Origin: Paenibacillus polymyxa
GTDB taxonomy: Bacteria > Bacillota > Bacilli > Paenibacillales > Paenibacillaceae
Length of the DNA: 64,000 nt
Reading direction: 5' to 3'
NCBI RefSeq assembly: GCF_015710975.1
Contig: NZ_CP049783.1
Coordinates: 1,529,501-1,593,500 of the forward strand
Shown here one piece after another: positions 18,751-26,684 of this stretch; within the stretch, counting starts at the first letter, position 1; each line of letters begins with the position of its first letter. The position numbers and the translations under genes were made by a program. The notes below the pieces were generated by a model. That model was not told the origin of the DNA. It ran no database searches and saw only the letters and a list, made by a program, of their open reading frames with translations.

Positions 18751-19584
18751 ATGAAAAAACATTGGAGAGGTTGCTTGTTCAGCATATTTTCCATAATCTT
18801 GGCACTGTCGGTAACAGGATGTACATCACCCGCCACTTCTAGTCCTACTAGCGCATCATCGTCCTCAGCTAACAACGCTCATGCAGTTATTCAGAAAAGC
18901 CCGCACTGGTCCTACGAAGGGGATGAAGGACCGGAGCATTGGGGGGAGCTGGAAAAGGATTTTGTCGCTTGTGGTAACGGTCAGGAGCAATCTCCCATCA
19001 ACATAGAGCATTCCCATCTGGAAGCTTCGCATACGCAGCAGCCGTTGCAGGTTCATTATTCAACCACTAAAGTATCCATACTAAATAATGGACATACCGT
19101 ACAAGTCAATGTGGCTAGTCCCAGCAATAATATTGTCGTGGACGGCGCTACATTCACCTTAAAGCAGTTCCATTTTCATCATCCAAGTGAACACCAAATA
19201 GACGGTAAAAATGCTGAAATGGAGCTTCATTTTGTTCATCAAAGCGACAACGGAAGCACAGCTGTCTTAGGGGTTCTTATACAAAGTGGCAAAGAAAACA
19301 AGGCCTTCAACCGCATCTGGTCCAAACTGCCAAAAGGTATCTCTCAAGAAGCGAACTTGGAGGGAGAAATAAATCTTGCCTCGCTGCTGCCAAAAGACCT
19401 GCACTCCGTTCGCTACAACGGATCACTGACTACCCCGCCATGTACAGAACATGTGAATTGGACGGTATTGGAACAGCCTATTGAAATGTCGGCAGACCAA
19501 ATCAATCAGTTTGCTGCCATTTTTCCCGACAACCATCGACCTGTACAACAGCTGGGAACCCGTGAGCTGAAGACCGATAAATAA
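18751..19584 (+). CDS. Alpha-carbonic anhydrase lipoprotein
   Basis: Zinc enzyme that hydrates CO2 to bicarbonate on the outer face of the membrane. 277 residues. The N-terminal lipoprotein signal ends in a lipobox-like SVTGC (Cys 24) followed by a Ser/Thr/Ala linker. The alpha-CA domain shows HWSYEGDEGPEHWGEL, GQEQSPINIE, the zinc histidines in FHFHHPSEH and MELHFVH, and LTTPPCTEHVNWTV, so all key residues are present. GGAAGAAGG precedes the start. No operon partner. The 210 bases between its stop and the next gene hold no evident feature. Confidence 0.94.
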   Translation: MKKHWRGCLFSIFSIILALSVTGCTSPATSSPTSASSSSANNAHAVIQKSPHWSYEGDEGPEHWGELEKDFVACGNGQEQSPINIEHSHLEASHTQQPLQVHYSTTKVSILNNGHTVQVNVASPSNNIVVDGATFTLKQFHFHHPSEHQIDGKNAEMELHFVHQSDNGSTAVLGVLIQSGKENKAFNRIWSKLPKGISQEANLEGEINLASLLPKDLHSVRYNGSLTTPPCTEHVNWTVLEQPIEMSADQINQFAAIFPDNHRPVQQLGTRELKTDK

Positions 19585-19804
19585 TAAAATATGTCTGGAC
19601 CAAAGTCTTCAGGCCAGTAGTAATACTGACCATCTTCATCACAGCGTCAGGAATCTTCACGATCAGATCAAGAGACACAGCCCCCCCTCTTTCGGGTAGT
19701 TTCACTGTGTCTATCCCACCGGTTGCCTTGTCACTCACTATAATATAAACGGGAATATAGTAGAAATTATGTGCCGATAACTAACACTCTCTAAATGAGA
19801 GCCA

Positions 19805-19813
19805 CATACTTTA
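19805..19813 (+). promoter_or_regulatory. Possible sporulation sigma-K type -10 element
   Basis: CATACTTTA fits the sigma-K -10 consensus CATANNNTA exactly, and AC dinucleotides lie 17-19 bases upstream (19784-19787). It is 33 bases before the start of the gene at 19846. The -35 consensus is weak, so this may be chance. Confidence 0.35.
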
Positions 19814-19845
19814 TACTAACTATTTATAGTAAAGGAGTTGGCAAG

Positions 19846-20373
19846 ATGTCTGTTAAAAGAGTTAGCCGCCGGACTAAAAAAGTTGTCCCTCCAATTCTTA
19901 GATATCGAACTAAACGTCAAACTAAATTTAGAGTTACTCAAGTACGTAACGGGAGTTTTGAAAATAGTTCCTTTTCGCCATGGCGTCCTGTAGGTAATGT
20001 ATCTCTCTCGCGCGTTCGCCCTCATACAGGCAGGGCAAATGCCCGCTATTCGGTTCTGCCAGGTCAAAGTGCATCATTAACTCAAACTCTTTCTCTAAGT
20101 CCCTTTCGTTCATATCGATTAACATTTTTTGCTGAATCACCAAGTTCCACTGGTATCCTCCGGGTTAGACTTCTAGGTAGCACATTTTCAGGTGGAGTAC
20201 TAAACCTCATAAGTATTCCTTCAGGAAGATACCAAAGTTATAGTTTGACTATTCCAGCAGCTTCTTTATTAGGCCGTTCAGTCTTTAATTTAGAATTCCA
20301 AGTTACTGGTACAGGAACAGGTTCCCAGCTGTCAGTATTAAATCTTGATACTGTTTCTATGGTTTCTATATAA
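19846..20373 (+). CDS. Small beta-rich protein with basic N terminus, possible spore-surface protein
   Basis: A 175-residue protein with no signal peptide. The first 35 residues are very basic (SVKRVSRRTKKVVPPILRYR). The rest is a Ser/Thr-rich predicted beta-sandwich: NGSFENSSFSPWRPVGN, then SLSLSPFRSYRLTFFAES, SGRYQSYSLTIPAA, and a VLNLDTVSMVSI ending. That is the pattern of carbohydrate-binding-like or NTTRR-F1-type domains seen on Bacillus surface and spore proteins. No function is established. Strong ribosome site AAAGGAG. The open frame extends to 19795 but without a ribosome site there. Confidence 0.6.
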   Translation: MSVKRVSRRTKKVVPPILRYRTKRQTKFRVTQVRNGSFENSSFSPWRPVGNVSLSRVRPHTGRANARYSVLPGQSASLTQTLSLSPFRSYRLTFFAESPSSTGILRVRLLGSTFSGGVLNLISIPSGRYQSYSLTIPAASLLGRSVFNLEFQVTGTGTGSQLSVLNLDTVSMVSI

Positions 20374-20410
20374 TAAACCAAATATAAAGGCCGCCTTATA
20401 TATAATACAA

Positions 20411-20452
20411 ACAAGAAGCCTCCTCATTCATCTCATAGAGGAGGCTTCTTGT
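20411..20452. terminator. Strong hairpin between convergent genes
   Basis: A 15-pair perfect stem (ACAAGAAGCCTCCTC / GAGGAGGCTTCTTGT) lies between the convergent gene ends at 20373 and 20481. There is no proper T-run on either side, so termination is likely but not textbook. Confidence 0.6.
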
Positions 20453-20480
20453 TATTAAAGTTGCTGTCTACTGATCATCG

Positions 20481-21776
20481 TTATAATCGCACCAGTTGCT
20501 CCACCTTCACCGGCAGACCTGTGCGCATAGAACGGTTGGCAGCGATGCCTGTTAAAATGGACCATGCGCCATCAATATGAGAGGCCGCACGATGAAACCG
20601 ATCCTCTGCCGGCTTATCGAAAATATCCCGCAGCATGACCGGATCTCCTCCGCCATGTCCCCCCACGCCTTCCTCTACTTCGACCTCGTAAGGTGCTGCA
20701 AAGTGAGGATAGATCGTGATAGTTTTCTCTTTTAGCGCCCCCTCATCTGCCTTGCTGCCACCGGAATTAACATAGGATTGCTCGGACACCCGAACTTCCA
20801 TCCGTCCCTTGGTGCCGTTAAATACAATGATAAAGCCCTCCCATGGCATATAAGCGTTCAGTGAATAGTTCATTACCGTTTTATTCTGATACTTCACCAT
20901 GACACTGAGCGTATCCTCAATACTGATATTGTCGCCAAATACGCTTTGGTCCCGCACATATCCATCCTCATGCTCCGCATCCAGATACATACTTTTTAGA
21001 TGCTCGTTACGATCCAGGTGTAAGGCAAAAGGGTCATTCTCCGCCGCCTTGCTGCCGTAAGCCCGTTGATAGAACTCCGTCACGCCACGCTGCTCCGCAT
21101 TCTCCCGGCCGTAAAATTTCAAATCACCCAGCGCATACACTGTCTCCGGCTTCGAGCCAAGCCAGAAGTTCATCAGATCAAAATGATGGGTTGATTTGTG
21201 CACCAGCAGACCGCCGCTATTGCGCTTGTCCCGGTGCCAGCGGCGGAAATAATCCGCGCCATGCTGGGTATTCAGCAGCCATTCAAAATTGACTGATAAG
21301 ATGTCACCCAGTGTCCCGTCCATGATAACCTCACGGATTTTCGTATTATGCGGGGCATAGCGATAGTTAAAGGTGACGCGCAGCTTCCGTCCCGTGCGTT
21401 CTATGGCATCCAGAATGTCTTGGCATTTATCCTCGTCCACCGTCATCGGCTTCTCGGAAATGACATCACAGCCCAGCTCCATCGCCCGGATAATATACCG
21501 ATGATGCACTCGGTCAATGGTGGTGACGATGACGATATCCGGCTTCACCTCCGCGATCATCCGATCAAATTCGTGAGCTTTATAGGTTGGAATCAGCTGG
21601 TGCTCGTATTTCTCTTGCAACAGCTGATTGGCATAGTCCATTCTCGTCTGGTTGACGTCACAGAACGCGACCAGCTCTGATGTATCTTTGAAAACGGTAA
21701 CAACTTCACCGTAAAAAAATTCAGCTCTTCCTCCGGTGCCCACAAGCGCATATTTGATTTTAGCCAATTGGTTCAC
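20481..21776 (-). CDS. Gfo/Idh/MocA-family oxidoreductase
   Basis: NAD(P)-dependent sugar or inositol-type dehydrogenase. 431 residues, with the N-terminal Rossmann motif YALVGTGGRAEFFYG and the family Lys motif DVISEKPMTV (about residue 105); the C-terminal half is the larger substrate domain. The start is uncertain: GTG at 21776 touches its AAAGGG ribosome sequence, and TTG at 21767 is better spaced. It diverges from the AraC regulator at 21905, beyond which lie the sugar ABC transporter genes, so it probably acts on a sugar imported by that system. Substrate unknown. Confidence 0.88.
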   Translation of the reverse strand: MNQLAKIKYALVGTGGRAEFFYGEVVTVFKDTSELVAFCDVNQTRMDYANQLLQEKYEHQLIPTYKAHEFDRMIAEVKPDIVIVTTIDRVHHRYIIRAMELGCDVISEKPMTVDEDKCQDILDAIERTGRKLRVTFNYRYAPHNTKIREVIMDGTLGDILSVNFEWLLNTQHGADYFRRWHRDKRNSGGLLVHKSTHHFDLMNFWLGSKPETVYALGDLKFYGRENAEQRGVTEFYQRAYGSKAAENDPFALHLDRNEHLKSMYLDAEHEDGYVRDQSVFGDNISIEDTLSVMVKYQNKTVMNYSLNAYMPWEGFIIVFNGTKGRMEVRVSEQSYVNSGGSKADEGALKEKTITIYPHFAAPYEVEVEEGVGGHGGGDPVMLRDIFDKPAEDRFHRAASHIDGAWSILTGIAANRSMRTGLPVKVEQLVRL

Positions 21777-21904
21777 ACCCTTTACATGAATTACTTCTAT
21801 TTTATAGTATAAGAAAGAGCGAAATCTTCGCTTTTATTGTGAATTCGTCCAAAAAGTATGCATATATTATCCTCATGAATACTTTCATAAAGGAGCACGT
21901 CGTT

Positions 21905-22741
21905 ATGATCGCCACACCCCTTTTTGCCATCGAGCAAGCGCTTCGGATGGTGCCGTTTAGCATGTCTGCTGACCATGTCCATCAAGCGCATGAAATCTAT
22001 TATCTGCTGGCAGGAGAGCGTTACTACTACATTAATCAGCGTGTATACGCACTACAGAAGGGCGATCTGATCTGGATCAGCAAACATAATTTTCACCGTA
22101 CGAGTAACAAAGGGAGCGGCAGCCATGAGCGAATCTTGATCAACTTTGATGAAGCGTTTGTAGGCTCGTCCGCGTCTGTCACTCCATCCGGCGATCAGAA
22201 TCACCTGCTATTGCCTGAAAAAAGCTTTTTGCTTCGCCCCTCTGCAGCAGAACAACGTGAGCTGGAGCATTTGTTCCAGCAAATGCTGGATGAATACCAT
22301 CAAGAGCATGCATACCGCCATATGTATCTTCAAAGCCTGTTGCTCCAGTTGCTGATCCGAATCCGCCGTATACAAGCGGCTGCTCCTGAGACCATAGCGC
22401 CGGAACGCAGCGAGCAGCAGCAGCGCGTGTACTCGGTGATTGAGTACCTGCATGCCCACTATGCCGAGAAGCTATCGTTGGAGCAACTGGCAGGACATTT
22501 TTATATTAGCAGCACCTATCTGTGCCGCATTTTCAAGCAGACCACAGGCTTTACGTTGGTCGAGTATCTTCAGGATGTACGGGTTCAGCAGGCTCGGGCG
22601 TATTTGAAGGAAACAAACTGGAAAGTGACCGCCATTGCTGAAAAGACGGGCTTTGACAGCATTGCTCACTTTGGCCGTGTATTCAAGCATTTCACCGGGC
22701 GTACTCCATTACAGTATCGGAAAGTACACAAAAAGGAGTAG
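21905..22741 (+). CDS. AraC-family transcriptional regulator
   Basis: A 278-residue regulator. The N-terminal cupin part contains HQAHEIYYLLAGERYYYIN and QKGDLIWISKHNFHRT, typical of sugar-sensing AraC proteins. The C-terminal double helix-turn-helix holds LEQLAGHFYISSTYLCRIFK and VTAIAEKTGFDSIAHFGRVF. The start at 21905 follows AAAGGAG; the frame is open upstream to 21839. It stands between the divergent dehydrogenase and the convergent permease genes, so it is the likely activator of that locus. Confidence 0.88.
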   Translation: MIATPLFAIEQALRMVPFSMSADHVHQAHEIYYLLAGERYYYINQRVYALQKGDLIWISKHNFHRTSNKGSGSHERILINFDEAFVGSSASVTPSGDQNHLLLPEKSFLLRPSAAEQRELEHLFQQMLDEYHQEHAYRHMYLQSLLLQLLIRIRRIQAAAPETIAPERSEQQQRVYSVIEYLHAHYAEKLSLEQLAGHFYISSTYLCRIFKQTTGFTLVEYLQDVRVQQARAYLKETNWKVTAIAEKTGFDSIAHFGRVFKHFTGRTPLQYRKVHKKE

Positions 22742-22757
22742 GGAAAAGCCCCTACCC
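22739..22757. terminator. Short hairpin over two convergent stop codons
   Basis: GTAGGG / CCCTAC with a short loop overlaps the stop of the AraC gene and the stop of the permease gene. No T-run is present, so termination is uncertain. Confidence 0.3.
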
Positions 22758-23582
22758 CTTGATACCTGTTAAGGTAATGCCCTCAATAATTTGCTTTTGG
22801 GCGATGATGTAGACGATGAGCACCGGGACGACGGAGATGGTGGTACCTGCCATCATCAGTGACCAATCGGCGGTATATAGTCCTTTGAAATTGTTGAGCA
22901 AAAGTGGAACTGTAAATTTCTCTGGTGTATTGAGATAGATCAGCGGATCAAGAAAGCTGTTCCAGGCACCCAAAAAAGTGAAAATCCCGATCGCCGCCAA
23001 TGCCGGACGAATGAGTGGCAGAATGACACTCCAGTAAATGCGAATGTATCCCGCCCCGTCCATGACTGCTGCTTCCTCCAGATCGCGTGGAATTCCCATG
23101 ACGAATTGACGGAGCAAAAACACCGCGAATGCATTAAACAAGGCTCCAGGTACAATCAGCGACCAATGCGTATCCAGCCAGCCGATACGATCCATCACCA
23201 AGTATAGCGGAATCATCGTTACCTGCTTAGGCACCATCATCGTAGCGAGGAACAAAATAAACAATATATCCGAACCCGGAAAACGGATTTTAGCAAAGGC
23301 ATACGCTGCCATAGATGCGCTAATCAGCGTCGCTGTCACGATGATAAACGTAATGTAAAAGCTGTTCATGTACGCCTGCACGAAGGGCATGGCCTCCAGC
23401 GATGCCGGATAGTTGCTCCATACAAACGGATCGGGAATCCATTGTGGCGGAACGACAAAAATTTGAGAGATATCCTTTAAAGAACTGAGGATGGTCCATA
23501 GAAATGGAAAAAACATGATTAAAGAACCGACAGCGAGCAGCAATTGGCGCAGGAGCATCCTGCCTCTGCAACTAATCTCCAT
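22752..23582 (-). CDS. Sugar ABC transporter permease, MalG type
   Basis: One of two membrane subunits of a carbohydrate ABC importer. 276 residues, six predicted helices, with the EAA loop EEAAVMDGAGYIRIYWSVIL that contacts the ATPase. It ends with the family-typical QKQIIEGITLTGIKG. Its start overlaps the end of the upstream permease gene by 11 bases, with AAGAGGTGG as ribosome site, so the two are translationally coupled. No ATPase gene is present, which is common where a shared MsmX-type ATPase serves several importers. Confidence 0.92.
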   Translation of the reverse strand: MEISCRGRMLLRQLLLAVGSLIMFFPFLWTILSSLKDISQIFVVPPQWIPDPFVWSNYPASLEAMPFVQAYMNSFYITFIIVTATLISASMAAYAFAKIRFPGSDILFILFLATMMVPKQVTMIPLYLVMDRIGWLDTHWSLIVPGALFNAFAVFLLRQFVMGIPRDLEEAAVMDGAGYIRIYWSVILPLIRPALAAIGIFTFLGAWNSFLDPLIYLNTPEKFTVPLLLNNFKGLYTADWSLMMAGTTISVVPVLIVYIIAQKQIIEGITLTGIKG

Positions 23583-24444
23583 AGTGCACCCACCTCTTTT
23601 GCATTTTAAATTGCAGCAGTGTAAATATGAGAATAATCACGAACAAAATCATTGCCGCTGCCGCACTTTCTCCCATCGTGAAATCAATGAATGCCTGATC
23701 GTAAATGTGATACACAAGCGTATAGCTTGCTTTGGCTGGCCCGCCGTTTGTCATGACGAACGCCTGATCGAACACCTGAAAAGAGCTGATGACCATCATG
23801 ATGGTGACAAAAAAGGTTGTTGGTGACAATAGCGGCAATGTGATATACCTTAGCTGCTGGAACTTGCTGGCCCCGTCAATTTCGGCTGCCTCGTAATAGC
23901 TTTTGGAGATGCCCTGAAGTCCTGCCAAAAAAATGACCATGTTGTATCCCAGTCCCAGCCATATGCTAAGTAGAGCAATCGACGGGATCACCCAATGCGT
24001 ATCGGTAAGCCACATCGGGCCTGCAATGCCAATCGCTCGCAGCAAGTGGTTTAAAATGCCAAATTCACCATTCAGTATCCACATCCAGATGACCCCCACC
24101 GATACCGAACTGGTTACGACAGGCATGAAAAAAAACAAGCGATAGATTTCCCTACCCTTCACTTTATTGAGTACGATGGCTACGAGCAGAGCCAACACAA
24201 TCCCCACCGGAATGACCAGCACCATATAGTACACCGTATTAATGAGCGCCTTCCAGAAATCAGGATCAGATAATTGACCTTTAAAATTGTCCAAGCCGAC
24301 AAACAAAGGTACCCCAAAACCATCCCAATTGACAAAGCTTAAGTAAAACGCATACAGCAAGGGCAGCAGTGAAAAACATAACAGACCAAGAAACTGGGGG
24401 CCAATAAATAGATAGCCCCACAGCGCTTGATGCTTTTTCTGCAT
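23572..24444 (-). CDS. Sugar ABC transporter permease, MalF type
   Basis: Second membrane subunit of the carbohydrate importer. 290 residues, beginning MQKKHQALWGYLFIGPQFL as in the family, with the EAA loop YYEAAEIDGASKFQQLRYIT. GGGAGGAAGGTG supports ATG 24444 over the upstream GTG at 24468. It lies 38 bases after the binding-protein gene and overlaps the next permease. Confidence 0.92.
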   Translation of the reverse strand: MQKKHQALWGYLFIGPQFLGLLCFSLLPLLYAFYLSFVNWDGFGVPLFVGLDNFKGQLSDPDFWKALINTVYYMVLVIPVGIVLALLVAIVLNKVKGREIYRLFFFMPVVTSSVSVGVIWMWILNGEFGILNHLLRAIGIAGPMWLTDTHWVIPSIALLSIWLGLGYNMVIFLAGLQGISKSYYEAAEIDGASKFQQLRYITLPLLSPTTFFVTIMMVISSFQVFDQAFVMTNGGPAKASYTLVYHIYDQAFIDFTMGESAAAAMILFVIILIFTLLQFKMQKRWVHYGD

Positions 24445-24482
24445 CTTGTCACCTTCCTCCCTGGTCACGGCCCATCCCGTGT

Positions 24483-25769
24483 TTACTTGACCGCCTTGGA
24501 TATGATCTGGTTCAACTTCTCAATAGTTGTCGCAGCATCCTGCTTGCCCAGGAACATCAGGTCAATGGTTTCCGTGATATCGGAGTTCAACCCGGGCACC
24601 TGTGCATCATATGCCAATGCGGAACCATAAGCATGCCCTTTATCACGTCCCTCAGTCAGATAGCCCGAGTGCTCAATCGTCGCCTTTTTCATGATGCTCT
24701 CATCTGCGGCAGCAAGCGTACCCATGGCATTGCCACCTTCAACCAGCCGCGCCTCCTGCCCTTTCACAGAGACGTAGAAAGCTGCCAGCTTCATGGCCTC
24801 TTGCACATGCGGACTGTTTTTGTTGACAGCTACATATGCAACCGGGATGGCGACAGGCTCATTTTTACCAGTGTTGGAGGGCCAGTAGATATAATCAAAG
24901 TCGAGGCTTTTATTTTGGCTAAACAAGGGCTCCAGCCATCTTCCTGCCGCCAGCATGCCGACCTGATTGGACATGAACATGGCATCTGCCCCCTGCCCTT
25001 TTGGGAGTGAGCCAAGGTATACCGCATTTCCCTTTTTCACCATATCGTACATAAAAGCGAACGCTTCCTTGCCCTTTTCATTGTGGTCCAGCACATACTT
25101 GCCTTGTTCATCAAAGATCCGGCCACCATTCGACCACACCCATGAATACCAGTGAGCCCACCAGTTTTCCGCAATATAGCCCTGCTTTCCGGCGGCCTTC
25201 AGCTTGGATGTAACCTCCTCAAAGGCGTCCCAGTTCCACTTGCCCTCATCATAGTATTCCTGCGGTGTTTTCACACCTGCTTCCTTAAATACCTTTTTGT
25301 TGTAGTACATGACCATCGGGTTTGAGTCAGGAGTGACCCCATAGATTTCCCCATCACGCTTGGCCGGACCCCATAATCCTTCCGGAAAATCCTCGGCCTT
25401 CACGTCACTTGCCTCACTTTTTAAAAATTCACCCAAAGGCTGCACCTGTTTTGCTCCGATCAAACGCGCAATCGTCGACTCATATGAATAAAAGACATCC
25501 GGTCCGCGACTTCCCTGTAGCTGTGTCAACAGCTTTTGCTCATATTGGTCTCCCGGTACTGGTACCAGCTTAACTTCGATATTCGGATTCTCTTTTTCAA
25601 ATGCATCCAGTGCCCGCTGATACACCTTCACCTCCGCAGGGTTACCCCAAACTTGCATCGTAAGCCGCACCTTTTGTCCATCTGTATTCTCTATTTTGGG
25701 AGAAGTGCTGCATGCCGTTGCAAGTAAAAACAGAATGCTGAGGGAAAATCCAATTTTTATCCAACTCAT
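24483..25769 (-). CDS. Sugar ABC transporter substrate-binding lipoprotein
   Basis: Extracytoplasmic binding protein of the MalE-like (SBP family 1) class. 428 residues from ATG 25769. The signal peptide (MSWIKIGFSLSILFLLA) ends in a lipobox-like LATAC, then CSTSPKIE begins the mature lipoprotein. Other typical blocks are YEQKLLTQLQGSRGPDVFYS and GVTPDSNPMVMYYNKKVF. AGGTGG serves ATG 25769; GTG 25781 after AGGAGG is a fair alternative. First gene of the importer operon. A cre-like sequence lies upstream at 25827-25840. Ligand not predictable. Confidence 0.9.
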   Translation of the reverse strand: MSWIKIGFSLSILFLLATACSTSPKIENTDGQKVRLTMQVWGNPAEVKVYQRALDAFEKENPNIEVKLVPVPGDQYEQKLLTQLQGSRGPDVFYSYESTIARLIGAKQVQPLGEFLKSEASDVKAEDFPEGLWGPAKRDGEIYGVTPDSNPMVMYYNKKVFKEAGVKTPQEYYDEGKWNWDAFEEVTSKLKAAGKQGYIAENWWAHWYSWVWSNGGRIFDEQGKYVLDHNEKGKEAFAFMYDMVKKGNAVYLGSLPKGQGADAMFMSNQVGMLAAGRWLEPLFSQNKSLDFDYIYWPSNTGKNEPVAIPVAYVAVNKNSPHVQEAMKLAAFYVSVKGQEARLVEGGNAMGTLAAADESIMKKATIEHSGYLTEGRDKGHAYGSALAYDAQVPGLNSDITETIDLMFLGKQDAATTIEKLNQIISKAVK

Positions 25770-25826
25770 GTAATTGTCCACCTTAACCGCCTCCTGTAGC
25801 TTCGCATGGTTGTATATCACCCTTCT

Positions 25827-25840
25827 TTGAAGCGCTTACA
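25827..25840 (-). promoter_or_regulatory. Possible cre site upstream of sugar ABC operon
   Basis: On the minus strand TGTAAGCGCTTCAA has the cre core TGTAANCGNT but a poor right half. It lies 58 bases before the binding-protein start. Position fits catabolite control; the match is partial. Confidence 0.4.
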
Positions 25841-25982
25841 AAACTTTCCCTATCATCATATGTAGAAGGAGAAAGCGCGATATCCCCATTTTCATTTTTA
25901 TATAAATTTTTTTCTTTTGAGTGGCTCTGATATGACAGTAACCAAGAGAAAGACATCACGAGGACGTAAAGGTCTGCACAAC

Positions 25983-26021
25983 AAAAAAAAAGAAGAATGC
26001 AGATCACCTGCTTCCTTCTTT
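25983..26021 (-). terminator. Terminator after GNAT gene
   Basis: Read on the minus strand, AAGAAGGAAGCAG / CTGCATTCTTCTT with small mismatches is followed by eight or more T. It lies 29 bases past the GNAT stop. Confidence 0.75.
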
Positions 26022-26049
26022 TGTATTCCTTCAATTATGATTTCGTTTT

Positions 26050-26607
26050 CTATGACTTTATTAGCATCTTTTCAAAAGTGTTATAGCCATTTGTTTCGCC
26101 TATATAAGTATAGCCACATTGTTGGTAAAAACCGCTAAGCTTGTCATTGCCCGCAATACAATCCAGACGGATTCGATCCTTGCCTGCGAAGCGGATACCT
26201 TGCTCAATCCACTGCATAAGCTCACGGCCCAGTCCCTTCCCCGTGTTATCGCGATCTACAACCAAACGATGCAGATACACGGAGGTACCTCCCTCGGAAT
26301 TCATCCCGTCTAATCCCCACAATCTACAATCCCAAGCACTGGGCTGCTGCTGCAAGATCACTGCGCCTGCCAAGCGATGATCGTCTGAGGTTCGGAAAAT
26401 AACCACTTCTCCGCGTGAAATAGCACCACCCAGATTGTGATCATCTTCTCCTTTTAGTAATTTGCCCCATTGCGTGGAACCCTTGCTGTGCAGCCATCTG
26501 GCCGTCTTTAAAATTAACTCCTGAATCTCAGCCTGATCTTCATTACTTGCCTGATAAGCCACTAATCCTGGTTTGACGGATGGATCGACAATCGTCATTG
26601 ATGTCAT
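26050..26607 (-). CDS. GNAT-family N-acetyltransferase
   Basis: Acetyl-CoA-dependent acyltransferase of unknown acceptor. 185 residues from ATG 26607, preceded by GAGGTG. The fold is recognised by VYLHRLVVDRDNTGKGLGRELM, whose last part (GKGLGREL) is the acetyl-CoA pyrophosphate loop, and by IRLDCIAGNDKLSGFYQQCGY, the C-terminal GNAT motif. A perfect 16-base inverted repeat lies directly in front of its ribosome site (26618-26663). Confidence 0.88.
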   Translation of the reverse strand: MTSMTIVDPSVKPGLVAYQASNEDQAEIQELILKTARWLHSKGSTQWGKLLKGEDDHNLGGAISRGEVVIFRTSDDHRLAGAVILQQQPSAWDCRLWGLDGMNSEGGTSVYLHRLVVDRDNTGKGLGRELMQWIEQGIRFAGKDRIRLDCIAGNDKLSGFYQQCGYTYIGETNGYNTFEKMLIKS

Positions 26608-26617
26608 GCTGCACCTC

Positions 26618-26663
26618 AACTCTATTTTTTTATGTATAAAATATAGCATAAAAAAATAGAGTT
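26618..26663. repeat. Perfect 16-base inverted repeat in front of the GNAT gene
   Basis: AACTCTATTTTTTTAT at 26618-26633 and its exact complement at 26648-26663 are separated by 14 bases. The repeat ends one base from the GNAT ribosome site (GAGGTG, 26612-26617) and 22 bases after the FecCD permease stop. It could end transcription of the permease gene, act as an operator, or fold in the leader of the GNAT mRNA. Confidence 0.7.
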
Positions 26664-26684
26664 TGATGCTCTAGCTATTAGCGT

